Assembly: GCA_900696515.1 (NCBI GenBank)
Contig: CAADGK010000101.1
Coordinates: 47,173 to 111,172 of the forward strand
Source: an uncultured Nitrosospira sp.
GTDB lineage: Bacteria; Nitrospirota; Nitrospiria; Nitrospirales; Nitrospiraceae
Direction of reading: 5' to 3'
Length of the DNA: 64,000 nt
A program made the position numbers and the translations under genes. This document shows positions 51,932 to 62,124 of this stretch, piece by piece (the stretch's first letter is position 1; each line of letters begins with the position of its first letter). The notes below the pieces were generated by a model, which saw nothing but the letters and a program-made list of their open reading frames with translations, was not told the origin of the DNA and made no database searches.

Positions 51932-54700
51932 ATGAACGCGGTTGAAATCGAAGAGGCAATATCGGCCTTGGCCGAGGAAACCTTCGATCCTAAGGAGTTT
52001 CCGTTCGCGTTCCTGCAAGCCTTTGGCAACAAGGAAACAACCCTCAAACGGCTGCGTAAGGGCGAGTCCAATAAATCCGACCTTGGTGGCGTTCTTCAGA
52101 CCAATAATATCCATATCGTCGTCTCTGCACCAGGCGAAGTGACAAAAACCTTGGCTGCGTTGAAGGAAAGTCGAGCGACCACGCGCGGCAAGGCAAAGTT
52201 CATACTGGCAACGGATGGGGAGACCTTCGAGGCTGAAGACATTTCGAGCGGCGACACCGTTGCATGCGCTTACCGCGACTTCCCGGACCACTTTGGCTTC
52301 TTTCTCCCGCTTGCGGGGATTACAACGATCCAACAGGTGCGGGAGAGTTCGTTCGACATCCGCGCAACCAGCCGCCTCAATCGTCTCTACGTTCAGCTGT
52401 TAAAGGACAACCCGGAATGGGGCACGGAAAATCGCCGTCCGGATATGAACCACTTCTTGGCTCGATTGATTTTTTGTTTTTTCGCCGAAGATACCGATAT
52501 CTTTCCCGGCGGCCGCCTGTTCACCTCGACCGTCGAGCGCATGAGCGCCCGGGATTCATCAAATACACATGAGGTAATCGAGACGATTTTCCTGACTCTG
52601 AACCTGAAGCAGGAGGACCGCAAGGGCGCTTCCGTTCCACGATGGGCTGAAGACTTTCCTTATGTGAATGGTGGCTTGTTCTCGGGCAATCTGGACGTGC
52701 CACAATTCAGCAGGATCGCGCGTTCCTACCTCCTGCACATCGGCAATCTTGACTGGACAAGGATCAACCCGGATATCTTCGGCTCCATGATTCAGGCTGT
52801 CGCCGAAGACGAAGAACGCGGCGCGATTGGAATGCATTACACTAGTGTCCCGAACATCCTGAAGGTGCTTAATCCACTTTTCCTGGACGACCTGCGGGCA
52901 CATCTTGAAGAAGCCATGAACAATCCCCGGACGTTGCTCAATCTCCGCAAGCGCATGACGCGTATCCGAGTCTTCGATCCGGCCTGCGGCAGTGGCAACT
53001 TCCTCGTCATTGCCTACAAGGAAATGCGGGCGATTGAAGCTGAAATTAACAAGCATCGCGGCGAACCTGACCACCGCTCGGAAATACCTCTGACAAATTT
53101 CCGTGGAATCGAGCTGCGTGACTTTCCCGCCGAGATCGCTCGACTGGCGCTGATCATTGCCGAGTATCAATGCGACGTTCTCTACCGCGGTAAAAAGCTT
53201 GCTCTCGCTGAGTTTCTGCCGCTGGAAAAGGAGAACTGGATTACGTGCGGCAACGCGTTGCGTCTGGATTGGCTCAGCATCTGTCCACCCACAGGTACGG
53301 GCGTGAAGCTACTCGGTGACGACTTATTCAGTACACCGCTGGATCAGGCACAGATCGATTTCGAGAACGAGGGCGGAGAGACATATATCTGTGGGAACCC
53401 GCCGTACTATGGGAGTCGAAAGCAGACGAAGGATCAAAAGTCCGATCTTGCACAGTTGTTTGGGAAACGGGTGCCAAAGTGGAAGTCTTTGGATTATGTG
53501 GCGGGATGGTTTCTCAAGGGGAAGGACTACATTGAAAGGCAGTCAGCAACCTTTGCATTTGTCTGTACGAGTTCAATTTGCGAGGGGCTTCAGGTGTCAG
53601 TGCTCTGGAAAGAGTTGCTCACAAACGATATTCACATCACCTTCGGATATCGTCCTTTCAAATGGGCCAACCTTGCCGCATACAATGCTGGCGTAACCGT
53701 AAACATTGTCGGCGTCTCCAATGTCACGTCGAGAACTGACAAAAAGATCTTTGATGGCGATCAAGTACGTTCTGTTTCAAACATCAGTCCGTATCTCCTC
53801 GCAACTCCAAATATCTTTGTAGATACAGCGCCTAAACCGCCCCAGCAACTGTCCCCGATGATCACCGGGAGCATGCCAAGGGACGGCGGTCACCTCATTC
53901 TCTCGTTTGATGAGGCGACAACGCTTATGCGTGCCCATCTCGAAGCGGTGGACTTACTTCGTCCATATGTTGGTACTGACGAATTAGTGAAAGGTACTCA
54001 ACGGCGATGCCTTTGGATTGAGGACAACCAGTTACCTATTAGTGCGGCGATTCCGGATATCGCAGATAGACTTTCAAGGGTCCACGGCATGAGGACCGAC
54101 AGCCCGTTGGACTCAACACAGGAGTTCGCGGACAGACCGCATCGGTTTGTCTATTTGGCAGGTAAGGCGAAGTCTCACACGATCGGTGTCGGAGGAGTTT
54201 CTTCAGAAATAAGGGAGTACCTCCCGGTCGCGGTCTTTGACAACCGAACCGTTCTAAGCAACCTCGCCTATGCTCTTTACGACGCCCCTCTTTGGAACAT
54301 GGCGCTCATCGCCTCGCGCCTGCATCTGGTATGGATTGGTACCGTTTGTGGCAAGCTGGAGACGAGATATCGCTATTCCAATACGCTCGGTTGGAACACT
54401 TTCCCCGTTCCGACACTTACCGAAAAGAATAAGGCCGACCTTATTCGTTGTGCCGAAGACATTCTCTTGGCACGTGAGGCACATTTTCCGGCTACCATTG
54501 CCGATCTTTATGACCCGGAGAATATGCCTGCGAATCTCCGGGAGGCGCACGAGCACAATGACGAGGTGCTGGAGCGTATCTATATTGGAAGGCTGTTTCG
54601 GAACGACACCGAGCGGCTTGAAAAGCTGTTTGAACTGTATACACAAATGACAGCCGGTCAGGAAACGAGTAAGAAGAAAAAGACGGGGGCGAGTGCATGA
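51932..54700 (+). CDS. MmeI-like class I DNA adenine methyltransferase
   Basis: A 922-residue protein with the MmeI-family domain order: N-terminal region (about 1-150), helical spacer with FLARLIFCFFAEDTDIF and FPYVNGGLFSGN, YTSVPNILKVLNPLF, methyltransferase motif I FDPACGSGNFLVIAY near residue 348, motif IV GNPPYYGSR near 488, then a target-recognition domain. The NPPY motif predicts N6-adenine methylation. The N-terminal part does not show the D...ExK nuclease motif of MmeI, so it probably only methylates. It overlaps the helicase gene by ATGA, giving a three-gene operon with a separate GIY-YIG nuclease. Confidence 0.88.
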   Translation: MNAVEIEEAISALAEETFDPKEFPFAFLQAFGNKETTLKRLRKGESNKSDLGGVLQTNNIHIVVSAPGEVTKTLAALKESRATTRGKAKFILATDGETFEAEDISSGDTVACAYRDFPDHFGFFLPLAGITTIQQVRESSFDIRATSRLNRLYVQLLKDNPEWGTENRRPDMNHFLARLIFCFFAEDTDIFPGGRLFTSTVERMSARDSSNTHEVIETIFLTLNLKQEDRKGASVPRWAEDFPYVNGGLFSGNLDVPQFSRIARSYLLHIGNLDWTRINPDIFGSMIQAVAEDEERGAIGMHYTSVPNILKVLNPLFLDDLRAHLEEAMNNPRTLLNLRKRMTRIRVFDPACGSGNFLVIAYKEMRAIEAEINKHRGEPDHRSEIPLTNFRGIELRDFPAEIARLALIIAEYQCDVLYRGKKLALAEFLPLEKENWITCGNALRLDWLSICPPTGTGVKLLGDDLFSTPLDQAQIDFENEGGETYICGNPPYYGSRKQTKDQKSDLAQLFGKRVPKWKSLDYVAGWFLKGKDYIERQSATFAFVCTSSICEGLQVSVLWKELLTNDIHITFGYRPFKWANLAAYNAGVTVNIVGVSNVTSRTDKKIFDGDQVRSVSNISPYLLATPNIFVDTAPKPPQQLSPMITGSMPRDGGHLILSFDEATTLMRAHLEAVDLLRPYVGTDELVKGTQRRCLWIEDNQLPISAAIPDIADRLSRVHGMRTDSPLDSTQEFADRPHRFVYLAGKAKSHTIGVGGVSSEIREYLPVAVFDNRTVLSNLAYALYDAPLWNMALIASRLHLVWIGTVCGKLETRYRYSNTLGWNTFPVPTLTEKNKADLIRCAEDILLAREAHFPATIADLYDPENMPANLREAHEHNDEVLERIYIGRLFRNDTERLEKLFELYTQMTAGQETSKKKKTGASA

Positions 54701-56760
54701 CAGAAAAAGTAAAATCGGTTCCTTCAATTTCTGTTTTGTACGCGAGGAACGGCAAGGCGACGAAGTCCAATGCCCTTGGGATGCGGTCCATGCAGGAGCG
54801 TGCCTATGAACGGCGGGGGGAGCAGTATCTTCTCATCAAGTCGCCGCCGGCTTCAGGTAAGAGCCGGGCACTCATGTTCATCGCCCTCGACAAATTACAG
54901 CATCAGAGTCTTAAACAAGCCATTATCGTCGTTCCAGAAAGGGCGATCGGGGCCAGTTTCCATGACGAGCCTCTAACAAAGTACGGCTTTTGGACGGACT
55001 GGCACGTCGAGCCGAAATGGAATCTCTGCGATGCTCCCGGAGGGGATAATGGCGGCAAAGTGAATTCCGTCAGCGCCTTCCTGGAGAGCGATGACAAGGT
55101 GCTGGTTTGTACCCATGCCACCTTCCGGTTCGCCGTCGACAAGTTTGGGATTGAGAAGTTCGACGACCGGCTGATTGCAGTCGACGAATTTCACCATGTT
55201 TCGGTGGACGACGATAACAAACTTGGCCGTCACCTGGGCCAGCTCATTGCCCGCGACAAGACACATATTGTTGCCATGACCGGTTCATATTTCCGTGGGG
55301 ATGCCGAAGCCGTCCTGGCCCCGCACGACGAGGAGAAGTTCGATAGTGTCACCTACACTTATTATGAGCAGCTCAACGGTTACGAGTATCTGAAGCAACT
55401 CGACATCGGCTATTTCTTCTATTCGGGATCCTATACCGACGACATTCTGAAAGTGCTGAACCCTGAAGAAAAGACGATTATCCACATCCCAAGTGTCAAT
55501 TCGCGCGAGAGCACAAAGGACAAGATTAAGGAAGTCGAGCATATCATCGAGGCCTTGGGTGAATGGCAGGGTGCCGACACCGTGACCGGATTTCAGCGGG
55601 TCAAAATGGCGTCGGGAAGAGTTCTAAAGATTGCCGACCTCGTCGATGACGACACGGCCAAGCGCGATCGTGTCTCCGCCGCCCTCAAAGATCAGGCGCA
55701 AAAAATCAACCGGGACTATGTGGACATCATCATCGCACTGGGCATGGCGAAGGAAGGCTTCGACTGGATTTGGTGCGAACACGCATTGACCATCGGATAC
55801 CGTTCGAGCCTGACCGAGATTGTACAGATCATCGGGCGCGCCACACGCGACGCTCCGGGAAAGAGCCGTGCGCGCTTTACCAATCTGATCGCCGAGCCTG
55901 ATGCATCGACCGAAGCCGTCACCGAGGCTGTAAATGATACGCTCAAAGCAATTGCAGCAAGCCTTCTCATGGAACAGGTGCTTGCGCCTCGGTTCGAATT
56001 CACACCGAAGAATCCGAATAGCGGGCCGACGCCGGGCTTCGATTACGGAATGGGCGGATATGACCCGAGCAAATGCAACGTGGGCTTCAATGGCGAGACG
56101 GGCCAATTCCAGATCGAGATCAAGGGGCTGTCAGAACCCAAGAGCCTAGAGGCAGCTCGTATCTGCCGTGAGGATTTGAACGAGGTCATTGCAGCCTTCG
56201 TTCAGGACAAAACGACCATCGAGCGTGGGTTGTTTGACGAAGAACTTGTTCCGGAGGAACTGACCCAGGTCCGCATGGGCAAGATTATCAAGGACAAATA
56301 TCCAGAATTGAACGATGAAGATCAGGAAGCGGTACGCCAACATGCGGTTGCCGCGTTGAATCTGACCCAGAAAGCAAAGCAGGTTCTTCTCGGCGGAACG
56401 GAAGGCGATGGGCAGCAGGGTAGCAATACCGCTCTGATCGATGGCGTTCGCAAATATGCGATGGATGTGCGCGAGCTCGACATCGACCTGATCGACCGGA
56501 TCAATCCTTTCGGGGAAGCTTATGCCATCCTCGGGAAGACGATGAGCGAGGACAGTCTGAAGCAGGTTCAGGCAGCCATCGCGGCAAAGCGCGTAAGCCT
56601 CAGCATCGAGGAGGCGCGGGAACTTGCCAAACGTGCCTTGAGATTCAAGCAGGAACGCGGGCGCTTGCCATCCATCACATCACCTGATGCATGGGAAAAG
56701 CGCATGGCCGAAGGCGTGGCATACCTGGCGCGGATGAAAGCGGAGGCGGCGCGTGGCTGA
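54697..56760 (+). CDS. Superfamily 2 DEAD/DEAH-type helicase of R-M-like operon
   Basis: A 687-residue helicase/translocase. Walker A is SPPASGKSR at about residues 49-57, the DExH box is IAVDEFHHV near 161-168, motif III is VAMTGSYFRG, and the C-terminal RecA domain has ALGMAKEGFDWIWCEHAL and motif VI VQIIGRATRD. The last 200 residues are helical and unassigned, ending in RALRFKQERGRLPSI. It probably translocates on DNA to bring methylation sensing and the GIY-YIG nuclease together, as in Type I/III-like systems. It overlaps both neighbours. Confidence 0.88.
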   Translation: MTEKVKSVPSISVLYARNGKATKSNALGMRSMQERAYERRGEQYLLIKSPPASGKSRALMFIALDKLQHQSLKQAIIVVPERAIGASFHDEPLTKYGFWTDWHVEPKWNLCDAPGGDNGGKVNSVSAFLESDDKVLVCTHATFRFAVDKFGIEKFDDRLIAVDEFHHVSVDDDNKLGRHLGQLIARDKTHIVAMTGSYFRGDAEAVLAPHDEEKFDSVTYTYYEQLNGYEYLKQLDIGYFFYSGSYTDDILKVLNPEEKTIIHIPSVNSRESTKDKIKEVEHIIEALGEWQGADTVTGFQRVKMASGRVLKIADLVDDDTAKRDRVSAALKDQAQKINRDYVDIIIALGMAKEGFDWIWCEHALTIGYRSSLTEIVQIIGRATRDAPGKSRARFTNLIAEPDASTEAVTEAVNDTLKAIAASLLMEQVLAPRFEFTPKNPNSGPTPGFDYGMGGYDPSKCNVGFNGETGQFQIEIKGLSEPKSLEAARICREDLNEVIAAFVQDKTTIERGLFDEELVPEELTQVRMGKIIKDKYPELNDEDQEAVRQHAVAALNLTQKAKQVLLGGTEGDGQQGSNTALIDGVRKYAMDVRELDIDLIDRINPFGEAYAILGKTMSEDSLKQVQAAIAAKRVSLSIEEARELAKRALRFKQERGRLPSITSPDAWEKRMAEGVAYLARMKAEAARG

Positions 56761-57943
56761 GCTCACCGACGAGGACGACGCTCTCCTTGAGGAACTTGGT
56801 GTCGAGATTGAGGCTACGGCTACGGGGGGCCGCACGGCACGCGAAGAACGGATCATAGCCGGTTTTGAGGAAATCCAGAGATTCGTCGACGAACACGAGC
56901 ACGCGCCCCAGCATGGGGAAAATCGTGATATTTTCGAGCGACTATACGCCGTTCGCCTGGAGCGCCTACGCGGTGTGAGCGAGTGCCGAACTCTTCTTGC
57001 GCCACTGGATCGGCAGGGCTTGCTAGAAAGTGGGAAACAGGCACCCATTTCGGAAGCTGACAACTTGGACGACGAGGCGCTTCTGAAGGCACTTGGGGTT
57101 AACGGTTCTAGCGAGGGCGTTACAGAGCTTCGGCATGTCCGCTCAACTGCCGAGAAGAGAGCGGCTGAGGAAATCGCCAAGCGCGAGAAGTGCGAGGACT
57201 TTGAAGAATTCAAACCGCTGTTCGCTCAGGTCAAGAAGGACCTTGATACCGGCATCCGGCAGACCCGCCCATTTCAGACGATGGCCGAAATCCAGAAAGG
57301 GCAGTGGTTTATTGTCGGTGGCCAGATTGCTTATGTGGCAGAGGTGGGCGATGAGTTTGTAACCGAATATGACCGGCGCGACAGCAGGCTTCGTGTAATC
57401 TATGACAACGGAACAGAAAGCGACGTGCTCTTACGTTCCCTGCAGCGGGCCCTTCACCGGGACAATGCCGGACGACGTATTACTGATGTGGACCAGGGCC
57501 CACTGTTCTCAGGCGAAATCGAGGAAGGCGATGAGTCGAGCGGCACCATCTATGTTCTGCGGAGCAAGTCAGACAATCCCGTGGTCGCGGCAAACCGGGA
57601 CATTGTGCACAAAATCGGTGTGACTGGCGGCAGTGTTGAACGTCGGATCGTCAACGCGAAGCTTGACCCCACATTCCTCTTGGCAGATGTAGAGATTGTC
57701 GCCACCTACAAGCTTTCGAATATCAATCGTACCAAACTGGAGAATCTCATCCACCGGGTATTTGATCAGGTCAGACTTACTATCGATATTAAAGATCGTT
57801 TCGGAAATCAGGTTTTGCCTCGTGAATGGTACCTCGTGCCGCTCTTCGTGATTGACGAGACTGTTAGCCGAATCAAGGACGGAACGATTACAGACTACCA
57901 GTATGATCCCGGAACGGCATCGCTGAAGCGCGGGATCGAATAA
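56753..57943 (+). CDS. GIY-YIG nuclease family protein (T5orf172-like)
   Basis: A 396-residue protein, GTG start at 56753 overlapping the helicase stop by 8 bases. The N-terminal half is acidic and helical. From about residue 265 a GIY-YIG fold is readable: GTIYVLRSKSDNPVVAANRD, then IVHKIGVTGGSVERRIVNAK (the G-I/V-T and Arg residues), KLSNINRTKLENLIHRVFDQ with the catalytic-type Glu. This is the Meiotically-upregulated/T5orf172 form. It is the most likely DNA-cleaving subunit of the three-gene operon. Confidence 0.85.
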   Translation: MAELTDEDDALLEELGVEIEATATGGRTAREERIIAGFEEIQRFVDEHEHAPQHGENRDIFERLYAVRLERLRGVSECRTLLAPLDRQGLLESGKQAPISEADNLDDEALLKALGVNGSSEGVTELRHVRSTAEKRAAEEIAKREKCEDFEEFKPLFAQVKKDLDTGIRQTRPFQTMAEIQKGQWFIVGGQIAYVAEVGDEFVTEYDRRDSRLRVIYDNGTESDVLLRSLQRALHRDNAGRRITDVDQGPLFSGEIEEGDESSGTIYVLRSKSDNPVVAANRDIVHKIGVTGGSVERRIVNAKLDPTFLLADVEIVATYKLSNINRTKLENLIHRVFDQVRLTIDIKDRFGNQVLPREWYLVPLFVIDETVSRIKDGTITDYQYDPGTASLKRGIE

Positions 57944-58185
57944 CGCGTCGCAATGCAAATGGTTTAGTTGACGCGCAATCGGTGTGATGGCATTGTGATG
58001 CAGTCGATGAAGCCAGAGAAAAATGATAACGATCGTGTCCCCGTGACCGTCAAGGATACCGGGGCGTATCCTGCGACAGATTGACTCCCATGTTGGGGCG
58101 GAGGATTTACCTGTGTCGCGGAATCATTGGATTGTTGAAGCTCTTGTCGAGAGGCTGAAACGAATCGAAAAGGGGGATGGTATAG

Positions 58186-59193
58186 ATGGCTCGCGGTGAC
58201 CTCTTGGTGTCGTTAGTTAGGGCCAGCGTCTCCGGGGACAAGAAGGGCCTGCGCTCTGTTGTGGAATCGATCATCGCTGATGAGAAAGGCAAACAGCACA
58301 CTGTCTTGGCGGATCGACTCACTCGTGCCTTAGAAGCGAATGCTAATGGTGTCCGTGTGCCTGGACAAAATGTGGGGGCAGGGCACCGTGGGCGTGATTT
58401 CATAGCGGAGATTACGCCTCGGCGTCAGCTTGATGATCTTGTGTTGCCTGAGACATGTCGTCAGGCAGTTGATCAACTGGTCGAAGAACAACAAAGAGCG
58501 AGTTTGCTGCGAACGCATGGGCTGGATCCGAGGCATCGCGTTCTCCTGGTCGGACCACCGGGCAATGGTAAAACTTCTCTGGCAGAGGCAATCGCGGAGG
58601 TGCTGGCTGTCCCATTTTTTATTGTCCGTTACGAAGCGATGATAGGTAGTTATCTTGGGGAAACCGCTACTCGCCTAAAGCACATGTTCGACTATATCCG
58701 GACGACGCCCTCTGTGTTGTTTTTTGATGAGTTTGATGCTCTTGGTAAGGAACGTGGTGATATTCATGAGACAGGTGAAATAAAGCGGGTGGTGACGTCG
58801 CTTCTAATGCATGTGGATGAGCTACCGAGCTACTGCACTGTAATTGCAGCGACAAATCATTCCGAATTGCTTGATCGTGCGGTATGGCGTCGGTTTCAGC
58901 TTCGTCTGGGCTTACCGGCGCCAACCAAGCAAGATTTAACGCGCTATTTCGAGCGATTTTTAAACTCCGTCAATACCGAGCTGGGGATCTCCGCTGAAAG
59001 GATCGCTGAGCGGCTCGGGACCATTAGTTACGCCGAAGCCGAGGAGTTCGTCTTGGACATTCGACGTCGTGACGTACTCACGATACAGGAACGTCCACTT
59101 AAGAGGACCATTGAAGAGCAGCTGTGTCTCTGGGAACTACGTGCGCAGCCGGTCTCCGTGGACGACGGCGTGAAGGGTGGTTTCAATGCCTGA
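58186..59193 (+). CDS. ietA: AAA ATPase of IetAS-type system
   Basis: A 335-residue AAA+ ATPase. Walker A is GPPGNGKTSL near residues 124-132, Walker B is SVLFFDEFDALG near 178-188, sensor 1 is VIAATNHSE, and the Arg-finger region is RAVWRRFQLRL. The 90 residues before it carry a helical part with LTRALEANANGVRVPG. It ends overlapping the start of a subtilisin-like protease. This pairing matches IetA/IetS, first described as a stability locus on a Ti plasmid and later reported as an antiphage pair. AGGGGGATGGTATAG precedes the ATG. Confidence 0.85.
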   Translation: MARGDLLVSLVRASVSGDKKGLRSVVESIIADEKGKQHTVLADRLTRALEANANGVRVPGQNVGAGHRGRDFIAEITPRRQLDDLVLPETCRQAVDQLVEEQQRASLLRTHGLDPRHRVLLVGPPGNGKTSLAEAIAEVLAVPFFIVRYEAMIGSYLGETATRLKHMFDYIRTTPSVLFFDEFDALGKERGDIHETGEIKRVVTSLLMHVDELPSYCTVIAATNHSELLDRAVWRRFQLRLGLPAPTKQDLTRYFERFLNSVNTELGISAERIAERLGTISYAEAEEFVLDIRRRDVLTIQERPLKRTIEEQLCLWELRAQPVSVDDGVKGGFNA

Positions 59194-61801
59194 GCGTCCT
59201 CTTCTCAGAATGCCAACTCCGGAGCGGCGCACACCGCCGTCACGTCTACCGCCCCGCGACCCAGTGCAGGCGGCTGACCGCCATAGACAAGCTGGTCGAG
59301 TCGGTCCAAAGTTTGAACGCCTAGAACGGTCATTATCGATGCCTGAAACACTTGTCGAATTGCGTGACGATCCGAGTGCGATCGTTCCGGAACGGGCTCT
59401 CGTATTTGAAGTGGCAAGCGATATTGTAGATTTCTATCAGGCCGTGCGAGGCGTCCCAGGACTTGAATTCCTAGCAGAGGACGAAGGTGAAGCAGCTCCA
59501 GATGATGACTTTTTCATTCCCGATGGTCAAGGTCAGCCCAGAACAGACAAGATGGTGCCTCGACGGTTCTATTTCACAATACCGAATGAGGCAGCTTTAA
59601 GGGAGTTGGTTAGTCTTTGGCGACGCTACCAAGAAGGGGAAGAACTCGGAAGAGGGCGTACAGCGTGGAGGAATGTGTTCGGACATCTGGCTGATGTGAG
59701 ACCTTGGGGACCTAGGGACAGGTTGACACAAGATGCTGTAATGGACTGGGAGGAACGGATAAGAGCACACCCTGACCAATCAGTTCGCTTTGAGGTGGAG
59801 TTCTGGTACAGAGATAACGGCCCGAGGCGAGAAAGATCTGAGATATCATTTCTGCAGAGACTGCAAGACGCTAACGGTCGCTTAATTGCTAGGGCAATGA
59901 TTGACCCGATTCGCTACCACGCAGCATTGGTGGAAGTGTCACCTAGGGTAATCAGCGGCCTTCTGACCGATCCAACAATGGGCTTGGCAACAAGCGATGA
60001 TGTGATGGTATTACGTCCTCAGTCATTAGTAACAGGTCCGATCGAGGGAGATTTGGAGGATGCTTCACCGGAAGTAGGCCCAAGCATGGAGGGAAGCCTA
60101 AGACCGCCGGTAGCTGCATTGCTTGATGGATTGCCGATGGCTGGACACGAAAGGTTGGCTGGCAGGGTTGACATTGATGACCCCGACGATTTTTCTGATC
60201 TATACGGTAGCGCAACGGAACAGCGCCATGGCACGGCGATGGCCTCGCTGATACTGCATGGCGATCTGAATGCTCCTAATCCATCAGCCCCTGTCCGCCA
60301 TAAGCTTTATGTCAGGCCTGTCCTGTATCCTCACCCAGATGGACCCGAGAGCACGTGTGAAAAGATCCCTTCAGACAGGCTTGGGGTGGATCTCATATGG
60401 CGAAGTTTTGTTCGCATGTATGAGGGAGAAGGTGGAGATGAACCTACGGCTCCTTCAGTTCGGGTGGTGAACATGTCTCTCGGAGATGTGAAGCGTCGAT
60501 TTGCTGGCGTCATGAGCCCGTGGGCAAGACTGACCGACTACGTGGCATGGCGCTATGGAATTCTTATTCTGATTAGCTCAGGAAATATCACAGACGAGAT
60601 TCCTGTAGAGGATGTTGACACGTGGACGGACTTTGAGAATGCGCCATCGGAAGAAAGACAGGAAATTATGCTCAAGGGTATTCTCCGGCAGAGGGCAAAC
60701 CGCAAGCTGTTGTCTCCTTCCGAATCAATAAATTCACTGACAATAGGAGCAGCGCATGCAGACCATATCGCTCCGAATGGCCAGGGTGTATTGGCGATAG
60801 ATCCATACTGCAGTCGGCATCTTCCGAATCCTAGTTCGGCACTGGGCCTTGGGTTCCGGCGCGGAGTGAAACCAGAGATACTATTTCCGGGTGGAGCTGA
60901 ACAGGTTCGGAGCAATTCGACTATGGCGCCGATATGGGTCAGGCCAGTAGTGCAACCAGCTCGATATTTTGGGATCGGTGTAGCCAGCCCAGGTCCAGCG
61001 GGAGAGGTAGATCGGAAGCTTAATATGAGCGGTACCAGTGTGGCGACGGCGTTGGCCACTCATAGTGCGCTGAAGATATTAGAAGGACTGGAAGACATTC
61101 CAAATGATCCAGTCCATCCGTCGATTGACCCAAGTTTTTATGCGGTCATTCTGAAGGCATTGCTGGTGCACAGCTCCCGTTGGGACGAAACGACAGCAAA
61201 TTCGCTAAAAGCAGTGATCAACAACAACGGAGGGATGCACTGGGAGCACGAGCGTGAGGAATTAGCTCGATTTATTGGATTTGGTTGCTCAGATATCTCT
61301 CGAGTTATTGAATGTGCCGAAAACCGAGCGACTCTGATCGGATGGAATACAATTAATGCCAAGCAAACAGATCACTTCAAGGTACCACTGCCTTTAGAAC
61401 TGGAAGGGATGGCAGGATTTCGTGCAGTATCTGTAACGATCGGGTGGCTGACGCCGGTTACGTTGAGCCATCGGATGTATCGATTGGCGAAATTTGAGGC
61501 AGGGCCAGGAGGTGATGGAGAGTTCTCATTAGGAGTGACAAATTCAAGACAACAACCATCCCATAATGCGGTCGGTCGCGGAACGGTTTATCACCGTCGC
61601 TGGGAAGGCAGCGAAGCTGCAGCCTTTGTTGATGATGGGCACCTATTGTTGGATGTGACCTGTTCTCCTGCGGCTGGCGGTATAGATGAGGCGATTCCAT
61701 ATGCAGTGGCTCTGACACTTGAAGTCGGTGTGGACGTGGCAGTTCCGATATACGAGCGAATACGCCAACGACTGAGGGAGACAGTGAGAGTATCTACTTG
61801 A
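59186..61801 (+). CDS. ietS: Subtilisin-like serine protease of IetAS-type system
   Basis: An approximately 871-residue S8-family protease from ATG 59186 (after AAGGGTGG; overlaps the ATPase stop). The first 270 residues are a basic, unassigned recognition domain. Catalytic triad: Asp near 314 in VAALLDGLPMAG, His near 347 in EQRHGTAMASLI, Ser near 618 in NMSGTSVATALATHSA; the oxyanion-type Asn may be in ILISSGNITDE. There is no signal peptide, so it acts inside the cell, as expected for IetS. In that system the protease is the harmful effector and the ATPase controls it. Confidence 0.87.
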   Translation: MPERPLLRMPTPERRTPPSRLPPRDPVQAADRHRQAGRVGPKFERLERSLSMPETLVELRDDPSAIVPERALVFEVASDIVDFYQAVRGVPGLEFLAEDEGEAAPDDDFFIPDGQGQPRTDKMVPRRFYFTIPNEAALRELVSLWRRYQEGEELGRGRTAWRNVFGHLADVRPWGPRDRLTQDAVMDWEERIRAHPDQSVRFEVEFWYRDNGPRRERSEISFLQRLQDANGRLIARAMIDPIRYHAALVEVSPRVISGLLTDPTMGLATSDDVMVLRPQSLVTGPIEGDLEDASPEVGPSMEGSLRPPVAALLDGLPMAGHERLAGRVDIDDPDDFSDLYGSATEQRHGTAMASLILHGDLNAPNPSAPVRHKLYVRPVLYPHPDGPESTCEKIPSDRLGVDLIWRSFVRMYEGEGGDEPTAPSVRVVNMSLGDVKRRFAGVMSPWARLTDYVAWRYGILILISSGNITDEIPVEDVDTWTDFENAPSEERQEIMLKGILRQRANRKLLSPSESINSLTIGAAHADHIAPNGQGVLAIDPYCSRHLPNPSSALGLGFRRGVKPEILFPGGAEQVRSNSTMAPIWVRPVVQPARYFGIGVASPGPAGEVDRKLNMSGTSVATALATHSALKILEGLEDIPNDPVHPSIDPSFYAVILKALLVHSSRWDETTANSLKAVINNNGGMHWEHEREELARFIGFGCSDISRVIECAENRATLIGWNTINAKQTDHFKVPLPLELEGMAGFRAVSVTIGWLTPVTLSHRMYRLAKFEAGPGGDGEFSLGVTNSRQQPSHNAVGRGTVYHRRWEGSEAAAFVDDGHLLLDVTCSPAAGGIDEAIPYAVALTLEVGVDVAVPIYERIRQRLRETVRVST

Positions 61802-62124
61802 TCGAGAGTGGGGTTTTTCTTTATCTGGTCATGAGGTTGCAAGGGTCCGTTCCCTCTATGAGCCCGATTATCTTTGCCCGCACATCGGCTAGTTCTTCTG
61901 CGGATGCCCTTGCGTTTGGGCATTGCGAGTGCGTCAGCCGAGGACCCCTCACCTAATCTGCGAGTATAAGTTTTCGCAAGTATTCCCGCGATGGGAACTT
62001 CAAAATCGTAGATTACTCGCCTGCGTAGTGTAGTGTAGAAATGCCTATCCTATTTTTGCTTTTGATAAAAGCCAAAATAGACAACGAGCCGTCGAACAAG
62101 GATAAAGCCATCGGCCGTCGCGGC
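61802..62124. other. Intergenic, no confident gene
   Basis: About 320 bases. A minus-strand frame starting near 62100 (MALSLFDGSLSILAFIKSKN) begins where an AbrB-linked toxin gene would be expected but soon ends and matches no PIN domain. Confidence 0.45.
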
